Assembly (NCBI RefSeq): GCF_003945345.1
Contig: NZ_AP019308.1
Location: forward strand, 6,080,001 to 6,144,000
Reading direction: 5' to 3'
DNA: 64,000 nt
Source of the DNA: Paenibacillus baekrokdamisoli
Lineage (GTDB): Bacteria; Bacillota; Bacilli; Paenibacillales; Paenibacillaceae
Positions 45,221 through 54,680 of this stretch are shown piece after piece. Made by a program: the position numbers and the translations under genes. Every line of letters begins with the position of its first letter. Position 1 is the first letter of the stretch. The notes beneath the pieces were generated by a model. It was not told where the DNA came from. It saw only the letters and a list, made by a program, of their open reading frames with translations, and ran no database searches.

Positions 45221-46690
45221 ATGGCTGTTAAAAATCAGGTGCAACTTATCACTTACCCCGATTCCTTAGGTGGAAATTTGAAGGCTCTTAACCAAGTCCT
45301 TATCGAGCATTTTTCAGATATATTTAAAGGTGGAGTTCATATTCTGCCTCCATTTCCATCTTCGGGAGATAGGGGATTTGCCCCATTGACTTATCTGGAA
45401 ATCGATCCGAGTTTTGGTACTTGGGAGGATATAAGAGCCATTGGAGAAAACTTCGATGTATTGATCGATTTAATGGTTAACCACATTTCAAGGCAATCTG
45501 ATTATTTTCAGGACTTTCTTGAAAGAGGACGAACATCCGAATTTGCTGATTTATTCCTAACTTTGGACAAGCTTTGGGAGGATGGCGAGCCAGTACCAGA
45601 AGATATTGCAAAAATGTTTTTGCGTAGACCATTCCCGTATTCTGCTTTTACTATTAAGGAAACAGGTGAAGAAGAAAAGGTATGGACGACGTTCGGTAAG
45701 ACGGATCCTTCTGAACAAATTGACTTTGATATTAAATCTCGGAAGTTTAAACAACTCATTACGGAATTTTTTATGAACTTTAAGAAGCAAAACGTAAAGA
45801 TCGTAAGGTTGGATGCGGTAGGATATGTGATTAAGAAGCTTGGAACAAGCTGTTTTTTCGTTGAACCGGAAATATACGAATTCCTTAATTGGATCATGGA
45901 CCTTGCAGATTCATTAGAGATTGATTTGCTTCCTGAAGTTCACGCACACTATACGACCCAATACAAGCTGGCGGAGCACGGCTGTTGGATTTATGATTTC
46001 ATACTTCCATACAGAGTACTTGATACTTTGATCAATAAGTCCAGCGATGATCTCTGTCAGTATCTCAGAACTCGCCCTGAAAAGCAGTTTACTATGCTGG
46101 ACTGTCATGACGGCATTCCTGTTAAGCCGGATATGGATGACCTAATAGATACGACAGAAGCAAGAAAGTTAGTGGATGTTTGTCTAGAAAGAGGCTCGAA
46201 CCTTAGTCTCATTTTATCCGATAAGCATAAGTCTGATGATGGATTTGATGTTCATCAAATCAGGTGCTCGTATTACTCCGTTCTGAATTGCGACGACGAC
46301 GCGTACTTAGCGGCCAGAGCCATTCAATTTTTTGCACCAGGGATACCCCAGGTATATTATGTTGGACTACTCGCAGGAGAAAATGATCTTGAAGGCGTTA
46401 GGAAAAGCACAGAAGGTCGAGAAATCAACCGCCACAACTTTAGCATAGAGGAAATTAACCAAGCTCTTGATAAAGAAGTAGTTCAGAGACTTTTAGAGCT
46501 GATAAGGTTTAGAAATGAGTATGGTGCTTTTAATGGGAAGTTTTCAGTTCTAGATTCACCTAAGAATGAAATTCGCCTTGCATGGGAAAAAGATGATCAG
46601 TCTTGTAGTCTGTTTATCAATCTTCAAACAAACAAGTCCGTCATTGAGTATAGGGATGAGGACGGTAAAGTAGTCGAATATGTTATATAA
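45221..46690 (+). CDS. gtfA: Sucrose phosphorylase (GH13 type)
   Basis: Splits sucrose with phosphate into glucose-1-phosphate and fructose. It is a 489-aa GH13 subfamily-18 enzyme: N-terminal QLITYPDSLGGNLKAL, HILPPFPSSGDRGFAPLTY, nucleophile D198 (VRLDAVGYV), acid/base E239 (LLPEVHAHY) and stabiliser D294 (MLDCHDGI). Related glucosylglycerol or glucosylglycerate phosphorylases share these motifs, so substrate is not certain; the fructokinase neighbour favours sucrose. It is 12 bp after the kinase gene. Confidence 0.9.
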   Translation: MAVKNQVQLITYPDSLGGNLKALNQVLIEHFSDIFKGGVHILPPFPSSGDRGFAPLTYLEIDPSFGTWEDIRAIGENFDVLIDLMVNHISRQSDYFQDFLERGRTSEFADLFLTLDKLWEDGEPVPEDIAKMFLRRPFPYSAFTIKETGEEEKVWTTFGKTDPSEQIDFDIKSRKFKQLITEFFMNFKKQNVKIVRLDAVGYVIKKLGTSCFFVEPEIYEFLNWIMDLADSLEIDLLPEVHAHYTTQYKLAEHGCWIYDFILPYRVLDTLINKSSDDLCQYLRTRPEKQFTMLDCHDGIPVKPDMDDLIDTTEARKLVDVCLERGSNLSLILSDKHKSDDGFDVHQIRCSYYSVLNCDDDAYLAARAIQFFAPGIPQVYYVGLLAGENDLEGVRKSTEGREINRHNFSIEEINQALDKEVVQRLLELIRFRNEYGAFNGKFSVLDSPKNEIRLAWEKDDQSCSLFINLQTNKSVIEYRDEDGKVVEYVI

Positions 46691-46805
46691 CCTCAGTGCT
46701 GAACATCCCACAAATTGGTTCCGGAGATTTTTTACATGTGATAATTATTGTTGTTGTTCAGTTACATTAAAGTTTTTTACTGAGTGTAATTGTATAACAC
46801 CAAGT

Positions 46806-46845
46806 CTGTCCCGATGATATGAAAATCATAGGGACTTTCTTTCTA
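46806..46845 (+). terminator. Weak terminator after sucrose phosphorylase
   Basis: An imperfect stem GTCCCGATGAT/ATCATAGGGAC (46808-46836) is followed by TTTCTTTCT. It resembles the hairpin at 29752. Nothing else is recognisable in 46691-47028 apart from the vanY ribosome site. Confidence 0.45.
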
Positions 46846-47028
46846 TTAAGGGGAGCTATGTAGAGAGCATACGGAAGGAGCACTGTCTAAAGCAGGCTGA
46901 TTCGTACAGTCTTTGAAGTATGCTTACCCTCGATGATGTAGAAGTTTAAGAAAAATTTTATATTTAACCCCCTTTCTTTTTATATAGTTTTCCTTATCCT
47001 AGAGTGAATGGTTAGGAGGAAACTAAAG

Positions 47029-47886
47029 ATGAAGAAGTGGGTTTTTTGGCTTGTTATACTTTTATTGCTTGGTTATGGAGTTGCTCAATATAAACTGAAA
47101 GTCGTTAATGAGAAACCACCGGAAGAAGACAATCAAAAGCAAGAGGCGACTTCTCAAATGAAAGAGCTTAGAGTAACAAAAGATCGGATTTACGACGGCA
47201 ATTTACTGTTGGTCAATAAGGATCATCCTGTGCCGGCAGGTGGCGAAGAGTCCGAAGCGGTCAATCTGTTTCAGCATAAGGAACTGATGAAGGGATTCAT
47301 CGTGCTGGATAAAACGATTGAGTTGTCGCCGAGCCTGGTGCACAAATTCTCAACAATGATTGAGGCGGCAGAAAAGGATGGAGTTAACCGATTTTTAATC
47401 AGCAGCGGTTATCGGGACAATGAAAAACAAAATGAGCTCTATCGACAAATGGGCGCTGATTATGCGTTGCCAGCAGGCTACAGCGAACATAATCTGGGTT
47501 TATCGCTTGATATCGGATCTACGAAAGCGGCGATGAGTAAAGCGCCTGAAGGAAAGTGGCTGAAAAAAAACGCATGGAAATACGGATTTATCTTACGTTA
47601 TCCGGATGACAAAACGGCAATCACAGGTATTCAGTCTGAGCCCTGGCATTTTCGCTATGTGGGTTTGCCGCACAGCGCAATTATGAAGGAAAAGAATTTT
47701 GTCCTAGAACAATATTTGGATTTCTTGAAAGAAAAGAAGACGATTAAGACTGTTGTAGATCATCAAACCTACGAGATCTCTTATTATCCAGTCTCTAAAA
47801 ACACAACGATCCTTGTTCCAGCGAATGGTCGCTATGAGATATCTAGCGATAACATGGGCGGTGTCATTGTGACCGTGTATTCGTGA
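47029..47886 (+). CDS. D,D-carboxypeptidase, VanY/M15B family
   Basis: A membrane-anchored zinc peptidase of about 285 aa. One N-terminal TM helix (KKWVFWLVILLLLGYGVAQY) is followed by the M15 domain with SGYRDNEKQ, SEHNLGLSLDIG (zinc H and D) and EPWHFRYVG (zinc H). Such enzymes trim the terminal D-Ala from peptidoglycan pentapeptides outside the cell. The start at 47029 follows AGGAGG. It heads a vanY-vanZ-vanR-vanS-like group that lacks vanH, vanA and vanX. Confidence 0.88.
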   Translation: MKKWVFWLVILLLLGYGVAQYKLKVVNEKPPEEDNQKQEATSQMKELRVTKDRIYDGNLLLVNKDHPVPAGGEESEAVNLFQHKELMKGFIVLDKTIELSPSLVHKFSTMIEAAEKDGVNRFLISSGYRDNEKQNELYRQMGADYALPAGYSEHNLGLSLDIGSTKAAMSKAPEGKWLKKNAWKYGFILRYPDDKTAITGIQSEPWHFRYVGLPHSAIMKEKNFVLEQYLDFLKEKKTIKTVVDHQTYEISYYPVSKNTTILVPANGRYEISSDNMGGVIVTVYS

Positions 47887-47923
47887 TCACGGTGTATCAG
47901 TCTCAAGAAAGTGAGGATGGCGA

Positions 47924-48445
47924 ATGAAACATCAGAAAAGATTGAATGATATTAAGATCCAAGTCCTGTTTATCCTGTATGTGTACACGTTATTCAAGAT
48001 TATTCTATTTAAGTTCGGCTCAATCGACATGACATTTCTCTGGCAGCAGCTTAAAATGAGTCTGGGGAATCCTGATTATATCAGTAGGCAATTTCAAAAA
48101 GGTAATCTGATTCCCTTTAAAGAAATATCCAGAACGGTTCATAGTTTATCAACGCATGGCCTCATTAACCTTGTTGGGAATTTCGCGATATTCATGCCGT
48201 TCGGTATTTTTCTTGGTTTAATGTTAAGAAACAAAAAAATATCAGGTATAAAATTGTTCATACTTTCCTTAGGTTTAAGTCTAATTTTGGAATGCGCACA
48301 GGCCTTATTCTCTATTGGAAATTTTGATGTCGATGATCTCATACTAAATTCAAGTGGCGGCTTGATCGGGTTCATTTCTTTCAAGTTATTCGTTAAGGCA
48401 GTAACTGCATCAAGTGTTATTCAACCACATGGCAGGTCGATCTGA
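47924..48445 (+). CDS. VanZ-family membrane protein
   Basis: A 173-aa protein with about four TM helices and the VanZ core NLVGNFAIFMPFGIFLGL...ALFSIGNFDVDDLILNSSGG. VanZ proteins give low-level teicoplanin tolerance in enterococci; most chromosomal members have no proven role. It lies 37 bp after vanY and before the two-component genes. Confidence 0.87.
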   Translation: MKHQKRLNDIKIQVLFILYVYTLFKIILFKFGSIDMTFLWQQLKMSLGNPDYISRQFQKGNLIPFKEISRTVHSLSTHGLINLVGNFAIFMPFGIFLGLMLRNKKISGIKLFILSLGLSLILECAQALFSIGNFDVDDLILNSSGGLIGFISFKLFVKAVTASSVIQPHGRSI

Positions 48446-48485
48446 TACAATGAAGCGATACTAGGGTGATATAGAGGTGGAACGA

Positions 48486-49181
48486 ATGAAGTCGATCACA
48501 ATTCTGATAGCGGATGATGAGGCAGAGATCTCCGATCTGATAGAGCTGCATTTAGAAAAAGAGGGTTACCGCTGCATTAAAGTATCTAATGGACTGGAAG
48601 CTGTTTCTGTTGTTCAGACGCATTCCGTTGATTTGGCGATTTTGGATATCATGATGCCTAAGATGAATGGCTATGATGCAACCAGGCAAATTAGAGCTCA
48701 GCATCATCTGCCGATCATTTTTTTAAGCGCCAAAGCGACCGACCTTGATAAGATTACAGGACTGGTAAATGGAGCGGATGATTATATGACCAAACCGTTC
48801 AACCCGATGGAATTGGTTGCTCGCGTGAATGCTCAGCTGAGGCGTTCCACGCAGTTGAACCAGCCTGCCACAGCGAACAAATCTGTTCTGGAAGCAGGTG
48901 GATTGATCATTTATCCTGAACAACGCACCGTTAGCCTTTATGGTGAAACGATTGAGATAACTCCGAAAGAATTTGATATTCTGTATCTGCTAGCCAGTCA
49001 TCCGAAGAAAGTCTTTAGTGCGGAAAACATCTTTCAACAAGTGTGGGGTGATGCCTACTATGAAGGCAGCAATACGGTCATGGTACATATTCGAACCTTG
49101 CGGAAGAAGCTTGGAGAAGATATTCATAAAAACAAACTAATCAAAACCGTTTGGGGGGTGGGATATACATTCAATGGCTAA
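48486..49181 (+). CDS. OmpR-type response regulator, VanR-like
   Basis: A 231-aa regulator. The receiver domain carries the DDE cluster (D10, D11, E12) and phospho-acceptor D54 (LAILDIMMPK). The C-terminal winged helix has ITPKEFDILYLLASHPKKVF and TVMVHIRTLRKKL. The start at 48486 is taken from the GAGGTGG site. It overlaps the kinase gene by 8 bp. It likely controls vanY and vanZ. Confidence 0.9.
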   Translation: MKSITILIADDEAEISDLIELHLEKEGYRCIKVSNGLEAVSVVQTHSVDLAILDIMMPKMNGYDATRQIRAQHHLPIIFLSAKATDLDKITGLVNGADDYMTKPFNPMELVARVNAQLRRSTQLNQPATANKSVLEAGGLIIYPEQRTVSLYGETIEITPKEFDILYLLASHPKKVFSAENIFQQVWGDAYYEGSNTVMVHIRTLRKKLGEDIHKNKLIKTVWGVGYTFNG

Positions 49182-50283
49182 AATGATCCGAAGTTTTCGA
49201 TTTAAAATAGTTAAACTCTTTGGTTTAAGTATGCTTTTCTCCGCTTCTGTTACCTATCTGCTCTACAAAGCTCTCCAGCTCTATTATTATACGACCTTGT
49301 TTGAAAATCCATTAACTAAAGTCCGTTATTTCATGAGGAATATTGGAGATATTAACTTCTTTTTGATTATTTTCATTCCTCTCTCCTTTTGTTTTTTCTA
49401 TCTCCTCACCAAACGTTATGCCGATTATTTTCGTGAAATATCGATCGGAATTAATCAGCTAGCCAATGGCGATTTCAACAGTCGTATCCATATTCCATCC
49501 AATGATGAATTCGGGGATATTGCGCAAGACATTAATCTGGCAAGTGAAAAATTGCAGCAAGCTTTGGAGAGAGGAAACTATGCAGAAAACAGCAAGGAAC
49601 AATTGGTCTTGAATTTGGCTCATGATTTGCGTACGCCGCTAACTTCCGTTTTAGGTTATTTGGATTTCATTCTTCAGGACGATCAGCTGAGTGCAGAACG
49701 AATCAAGCACTATACGAACATTGCTTATACCAAGTCTCAGCGATTAGAAAAGCTCATTGACGAGTTATTCGAAATCACCCGAATGAACTATGGCAAGCTT
49801 AACATTGAAAAAAAACAAATCGATCTGAGCGAGCTTCTCATCCAGTTAAACGAGGAGTTATACCCGGCCTTTGAGAAAAATAGCTTAGCAACCCGTTTGA
49901 ATGTGACCCCGCATTTGATGGTTTGGGGTGACGGTGAGCTGTTGGCACGCGTATTTGAAAATCTGCTGACGAATGCCATTCGCTATGGAAAAGATGGCCA
50001 GTATATCGATATTAATTGCCATACTGACGCAGAAGAAGTGGTCATTCAAGTGGTCAATTACGGGGGTTGCATTCCTCCGGAGGAGCTGCCGCATATCTTC
50101 GATATGTTTTTTACCGGTGATCAAGCGCGAACACATCGTGAGGGCAGCACTGGCCTGGGCTTGTCTATTGCGAAGAATATTGTAGTGCAGCATCAAGGTG
50201 CAATTTCGGCCCAGAGCAGTGTCATTTATACGCTTTTTGAAGTCCGATTACCACAAACAATCGTATCCAAAGCAATTAGTTAA
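49174..50283 (+). CDS. Sensor histidine kinase, VanS-like
   Basis: A 369-aa membrane kinase: two TM helices (about 15-32 and 60-80), a HAMP domain (about 85-135, INQLANGDFNSRI), DHp with H150 (NLAHDLRTPLTSV), and the ATPase domain with N box NLLTNAIRYGK, F box and G box GSTGLGLSIAKN. It pairs with the upstream regulator. The signal is unknown; cell-wall antibiotics are a reasonable guess. Confidence 0.9.
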   Translation: MAKMIRSFRFKIVKLFGLSMLFSASVTYLLYKALQLYYYTTLFENPLTKVRYFMRNIGDINFFLIIFIPLSFCFFYLLTKRYADYFREISIGINQLANGDFNSRIHIPSNDEFGDIAQDINLASEKLQQALERGNYAENSKEQLVLNLAHDLRTPLTSVLGYLDFILQDDQLSAERIKHYTNIAYTKSQRLEKLIDELFEITRMNYGKLNIEKKQIDLSELLIQLNEELYPAFEKNSLATRLNVTPHLMVWGDGELLARVFENLLTNAIRYGKDGQYIDINCHTDAEEVVIQVVNYGGCIPPEELPHIFDMFFTGDQARTHREGSTGLGLSIAKNIVVQHQGAISAQSSVIYTLFEVRLPQTIVSKAIS

Positions 50284-50292
50284 CTACTGATT

Positions 50293-50715
50293 TTGCGTAA
50301 AGCTGGTTATCAAGTTGATGTCTATGATGGTATTGCGACTGCGGATTTACCGAACACGATAGAGGATGCCGAGATTCTGGTCGTACAGCTTCAGCAAGTT
50401 ACGGAGGCGCTTTTGGATCAGATGCCCAGTTTAAAGCTGATTGCCAGAGAAGGCATCGGTTTGGACAGTATTTCGCTGCAGGCTGCGAGTAAACGCGGGA
50501 TTACGGTAATGAACGTGCCGGATTATTGCTTGGAGGAAGTAGCCCTGCTGCATCATCCTAAAGCAATCGTGACCAACCATATTGCTTGGTATTCCGAGCA
50601 ATCGGAAGCGCGGCTGCGAAATTTGACTTCTAATCGCATTATCGACTTCCTCGAGGGAAGGGAAATCCCGAATATTGTGAACAAAAAAGCATTGGAAAGT
50701 ATGACCATCAAGTGA
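50293..50715 (+). pseudogene. D-isomer 2-hydroxyacid dehydrogenase with internal deletion
   Basis: The frame begins inside the family N-terminus (ILVVQLQQVTEALLDQMPSL, REGIGLDSI, then VPDYCLEEVA) and jumps to the far C-terminal HPKAIVTNHIAWYSEQSE. The whole NAD-binding Rossmann core, about 150 residues, is missing, though the frame stays open. The 5' end is also short. It resembles CtBP-like/D-lactate dehydrogenase proteins (the VanH superfamily). It cannot be a working dehydrogenase. Confidence 0.75.
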
Positions 50716-50837
50716 ATTGTCTGCATGCTTCGCTTCGTATATGCTCTAACTAGTAATTTAAGCTTACACATTGAAATTGCGATGAGAATAAATGTGAGCT
50801 AATATGTTCTTAGTTAGTAAAAGGGTGGTGAGCTTGC

Positions 50838-52481
50838 TTGGTAGATATAGATAAAGAGAACATTAAACATAATGAATATGCCTCACTCGAAGGTATGACC
50901 TTCAAGCTTCGGGAAATTGAACAAATCAAGAACAATACGAACGAATGGAAATTAAAACTTCAGTTTATCGAGTCCCACATGATTTTTATAGCGGCTAGCG
51001 GTCAAGGCTGGCTTAACATTGACGGTCAATTCATCGAACTGCGACAAGGCAGCGTTTACGTTTGTACGCCTGGTCAACTCATCGAAGCAGCTGCGCAATC
51101 ATTTGATGAACGCGGGTTTTATCATTTGCGATTCGATGTTCTTATAGATGACCCTTCATCATCCAATTCTATGCAGATTATCAAGCGGAATAGCCACTTT
51201 CCGTTAAAAGGGGAAGTTATCGTTTCATCTCCGGTTTCCGTTAAAGTTTTATGCGAAACGATTTACCTTTGCTTGCAGAGCAAGGAACCTTTAAACCCGG
51301 TTCGCGGTCAAATTCTCTTTCAAGAAGTGCTGTATACGATCCTGCAAGATGCTCTTCTTGTTCAAGAAAACGATTCGGAAGCTGCGCTAGAATATGTGAG
51401 AGGCTATATCGAACAGCATTATCAGCAAGATCTGACGATCGAACATTTGGCCAAGGTGGCAGGAATCAGTTCCCGTCATTTTATGCGATTATTTAAAAAA
51501 AGGTATGGCTGCAGCGCGATCGAGTATTTGGCAGTCTTTCGGATTACTCAGGCGCAGCAGCTTATTAGGACAGGCGGAGAAATTCGTCTCCGGGATATTG
51601 CACGGCATGTAGGCTACCATGATGATATTTATTTTCGGCGCAAATTCAAACAAATATCGGGTGTGCCTCCAGCGACATATATGAAAAACAGCAGAAACAA
51701 AATAGTTGCTTATCATTTCTCCAACATTGGACAGCTGATGTCTCTTCAAATCATCCCATGCGCCGCACCAGCCGATCACCCCTGGACCGATTATTACAAG
51801 AGAAAGTATCAAACGGATTCGGTTCTGCCGCTGAGTTCATCTCAATTATTAAAGAGAGAAGAGATACGGCTTGCTGCTCCCGATTTTATCATCGGCATTG
51901 ATAATCTTGTACCTGTCGATGAACAGGCCAAGCTCAGAGAAATCGCCCCCGCGTTTTTTTTACCCTGGATGGAGAACGATTGGCGTATGCATTTACGCTT
52001 AATAGCGAAGTTTCTGGACAGGACAGCAGTAGCCGAAGCTTGGCTTGAAAATTATGATCGAAAGGCTCGTTATGTACGAGAACAGGTAAATTTCTTGGTC
52101 AAGGATGACAATCTCCTCATCCTGAGAATTACAGGAGATAGCTATAACGTATTGAGCAGCAAAAGCCTGGGCACGGTGTTTTACGACGATCTGCATATCG
52201 CGCCCGCGCGTGGAGTCGATCACATGAAGCGGGATCAGCAGGTGACACCAGCTCAACTAACGGATATTGATGCGGATTGGTTATTGCTCATCGTGGACGA
52301 TGATGCCCTATCGCAATCGAGTTGGCAAACACTCATGAACTCTGAGCTATGGCGTGATCTGAAAGCAGTCAGGAATAGACGGGTAGATTTCCTCCCCTCG
52401 TACCCTTGGGTAGAATATACAGCTTTTACCCATGATCTCATGCTTGATGAAGCGCTGAGGCTTTGGCGGAATCGTGCATAA
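50838..52481 (+). CDS. AraC regulator fused to siderophore-binding domain (Btr type)
   Basis: A 547-aa cytoplasmic activator. It has an N-terminal cupin-like part, an AraC double HTH (about 185-285; IEHLAKVAGISSRHFMRLFK and IARHVGYHDDIYFRRKFKQI) and a C-terminal periplasmic-binding-like domain (about 290-547). This matches Btr of B. subtilis, which senses ferri-siderophore and switches on its uptake genes. The TTG start follows GGTGGTGAG. It lies just before a Fur-boxed siderophore lipoprotein gene, its probable target. Confidence 0.88.
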   Translation: MVDIDKENIKHNEYASLEGMTFKLREIEQIKNNTNEWKLKLQFIESHMIFIAASGQGWLNIDGQFIELRQGSVYVCTPGQLIEAAAQSFDERGFYHLRFDVLIDDPSSSNSMQIIKRNSHFPLKGEVIVSSPVSVKVLCETIYLCLQSKEPLNPVRGQILFQEVLYTILQDALLVQENDSEAALEYVRGYIEQHYQQDLTIEHLAKVAGISSRHFMRLFKKRYGCSAIEYLAVFRITQAQQLIRTGGEIRLRDIARHVGYHDDIYFRRKFKQISGVPPATYMKNSRNKIVAYHFSNIGQLMSLQIIPCAAPADHPWTDYYKRKYQTDSVLPLSSSQLLKREEIRLAAPDFIIGIDNLVPVDEQAKLREIAPAFFLPWMENDWRMHLRLIAKFLDRTAVAEAWLENYDRKARYVREQVNFLVKDDNLLILRITGDSYNVLSSKSLGTVFYDDLHIAPARGVDHMKRDQQVTPAQLTDIDADWLLLIVDDDALSQSSWQTLMNSELWRDLKAVRNRRVDFLPSYPWVEYTAFTHDLMLDEALRLWRNRA

Positions 52482-52540
52482 AAAAATGTCGCTATTGTCA
52501 ATATACCAAAATTGTAAATTCATCTATACTCCTGTTATAT

Positions 52541-52559
52541 GATAATGATAATCATTTTT
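52541..52559 (+). promoter_or_regulatory. Fur box before siderophore-binding lipoprotein
   Basis: GATAATGATAATCATTTTT matches the 19-bp Fur box GATAATGATAATCATTATC in 17 of 19 positions. It lies 50 bp before the lipoprotein start. Confidence 0.88.
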
Positions 52560-52609
52560 AATAGACGGTTGTCATTTGTAAATTAGATTTTCAGGAGGAG
52601 CACCGAGGA

Positions 52610-53605
52610 ATGAAGCGAAATGGACGTTTGATTGCAGGATTAGTTATCGTATTGTTAGTCATGTTATGTACTGCCTGTGCAGCTGATAAAACCGAGTCGA
52701 ATAAGACCGGCACTGCATCTGGAAATTCTGATAAAACGAATGCAGGAGTATCAGATAAACAGCGTGTTATAGCAAGCTTGAAAGGAGACATCACTATTCC
52801 AACTGAGCCCCAAAGGGTCATTGGACTTTCTGTTGTCTACCCGGAGTTATTATATGCACTTGGCGTTACGCCCGTTGCGGTTCAAAACTACCATCAGGAT
52901 TTCCCATCCTACCTAAAGGAACCATTTAAAGATACGTTGAAGATGGGAATTGCCCAAACGCCTGATTTTGAAGCAATTCTAGCATCTGAGCCTGATTTAA
53001 TTATTGCCCCCACATGGTGGGCCGATAAGGATTACACTCAACTTTCCAAAATCGCACCAACCGTGCTTTTGCCGCAGCGGGATAATTGGCGTGATGAATT
53101 GCGGGATATTGCAGATGTTCTGGGTAAGAAAGATCAGGCTGAAACGGTCATTCAGGATTTGCAACTGAAAGAAACCGAAGCCAAGAAGAAGCTCCACACC
53201 CTTGTTGGAGACGAGACGGTCATGTACATGATGATTATGGCAAAGGAACTCGTTATTTATGGTGAAAATATTGACCGAGGCAGTTTCATCCATAAGCAGT
53301 TAGGACTGAAACCTGTTAAAGATTTTCCGCAGAGTGAGCTCAGCCTTTCGATTTCATTGGAGGTAATACCCAAATATAATCCTGACCATATCATTTTACA
53401 GCTAGATGATGAGGCCAGCGAAGAAGTTCAGAATAGGTATAAGGATATGCTGAATAGCTCGTTGTGGAAAAACATGACGGCGGTAAAGAAAAATCAGGTC
53501 TATATGATGGGAGGCAAGGAATGGTTTAGTCTGGGCATGTCTCCTTTGGCTGACAGCTATGCCATTGACGATGTCGTTCATGCTTTTGAAAATAAACAAA
53601 AATAA
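52610..53605 (+). CDS. Ferric siderophore-binding lipoprotein
   Basis: A 331-aa helical-backbone metal-receptor protein. The signal peptide GLVIVLLVMLCTACA gives lipidated Cys23. The PQRVIGLSVVYPELLYALGV start and DFEAILASEPDLIIAP are typical of BtuF/FepB folds. It binds ferric siderophore outside the membrane. No permease or ATPase follows. It is regulated by the adjacent Fur box and probably by the upstream AraC fusion. Confidence 0.9.
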   Translation: MKRNGRLIAGLVIVLLVMLCTACAADKTESNKTGTASGNSDKTNAGVSDKQRVIASLKGDITIPTEPQRVIGLSVVYPELLYALGVTPVAVQNYHQDFPSYLKEPFKDTLKMGIAQTPDFEAILASEPDLIIAPTWWADKDYTQLSKIAPTVLLPQRDNWRDELRDIADVLGKKDQAETVIQDLQLKETEAKKKLHTLVGDETVMYMMIMAKELVIYGENIDRGSFIHKQLGLKPVKDFPQSELSLSISLEVIPKYNPDHIILQLDDEASEEVQNRYKDMLNSSLWKNMTAVKKNQVYMMGGKEWFSLGMSPLADSYAIDDVVHAFENKQK

Positions 53606-53619
53606 CGGGAGGGCATGCA

Positions 53620-54405
53620 ATGGGCACGGTTGACTTTCAACAGCTGGAAGAGAAGTTTTTCCTGACTTTGTATGAGCCCGAGAAAACTGTGCTTACCATG
53701 CCTGCATCTGATCTATTAAATGCAGAAAATATGATGCGCTTGATCGACACGTACAGCCCGCTCATCAAAGCAAAAGAACGCTCTACAGCGGCAGTGTTTT
53801 TTATCAGTTGGTATGCGGGAGTATGTTGTGCGATGCATCATATGCTGTTCCGTAGCGATGCGGTGATATTGGATTTATCATTATCTAATTTATCCGTACA
53901 ATTATATGCAGGTGATCAATATCCCCTTTTTTCATTTAAAATCAACGAAACGCGTTTTAGGAAAATGCCGATAACGGACCGTAACACTTGGCGTAAGAAA
54001 TCGCTCGATTCATTTTACAGGGAACACGTAACGCCCTTGATTGAAGTTCTATCCCAACTGGCTCAAATGAGCGCCATTCCTTTATGGGGGCAAATCGTTA
54101 ATGCATTATATGCTCAAATGGAAGAAGAGTGGGGCGAAGCTTCGGAGGAGGAAAGCAGGAAGACTAACGTTTTTCATTTTCAAATGCTTATGAACGGTAT
54201 CGATTCCAGCGCGTTCGGACTCCGCAAAAATCCGTTTGATATTACACTCAGATTCATTGAACATCCGAATATCCCTGAGCGAAAAATAGTATTGAAAACA
54301 GCCTGTTGCCTTGCTTATCGCTTGGATACGGAATTTGGCTATTGTTATGAATGCCCTCGATTGAAAGAAAAGGATCGGGCATTAATGAGAGCGAATGCTA
54401 TCTGA
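53620..54405 (+). CDS. FhuF-like ferric siderophore reductase, second copy
   Basis: A 261-aa protein with the C-terminal 2Fe-2S motif C229-C230-x11-C242-x2-C245 (CCLAYRLDTEFGYCYECP). It parallels the gene at 4624 in length and motif, with one extra residue in the spacer. It follows the lipoprotein gene by 14 bp, so it is Fur-controlled. It likely releases iron from the imported siderophore. Confidence 0.85.
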   Translation: MGTVDFQQLEEKFFLTLYEPEKTVLTMPASDLLNAENMMRLIDTYSPLIKAKERSTAAVFFISWYAGVCCAMHHMLFRSDAVILDLSLSNLSVQLYAGDQYPLFSFKINETRFRKMPITDRNTWRKKSLDSFYREHVTPLIEVLSQLAQMSAIPLWGQIVNALYAQMEEEWGEASEEESRKTNVFHFQMLMNGIDSSAFGLRKNPFDITLRFIEHPNIPERKIVLKTACCLAYRLDTEFGYCYECPRLKEKDRALMRANAI

Positions 54406-54554
54406 TGAATAATCTCTACTTCCAGCTTGGGTACACGTTTCTTGATTATGATTGTGGTGGGTTTGTTCTATGAGGACACCTGGTTACATAAGCTAGTTCG
54501 TTCACCGAAGAATCAATCAAATGAGTTACACAGTTTTTTAACATCAGACTTGAA

Positions 54555-54588
54555 CCCCGTAATTGTAACTAATTACGGGGTATTTTTG
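54555..54588 (+). terminator. Terminator of the second iron operon
   Basis: CCCCGTAATT (54555-54564) pairs perfectly with AATTACGGGG (54571-54580), followed by TATTTTT. Confidence 0.88.
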
Positions 54589-54593
54589 TATTG

Positions 54594-54680
54594 TTAAGCG
54601 AAGATGCTTCCCAGCCCTTCTGCTTCGATGGCTAGTTGGTAAGCTTCTGCTGCATCTCTAGTGTCAATATAACTCCATAG
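54594..54680 (-). pseudogene. 3' fragment of an NAD-dependent epimerase
   Basis: On the minus strand the frame reads LWSYIDTRDAAEAYQLAIEA and ends at a stop at 54594-54596. This is the C-terminal substrate-domain motif of extended SDR epimerases (LWSYIDxRDVAxAxxLAL). Only about 28 codons remain, and its edge touches the truncated gene on the other strand. Confidence 0.6.

Noticed and set aside
47029..50715. Acquired vancomycin resistance cluster
   Set aside because: No ligase, vanX or intact vanH is present; the dehydrogenase relic downstream lacks its core.
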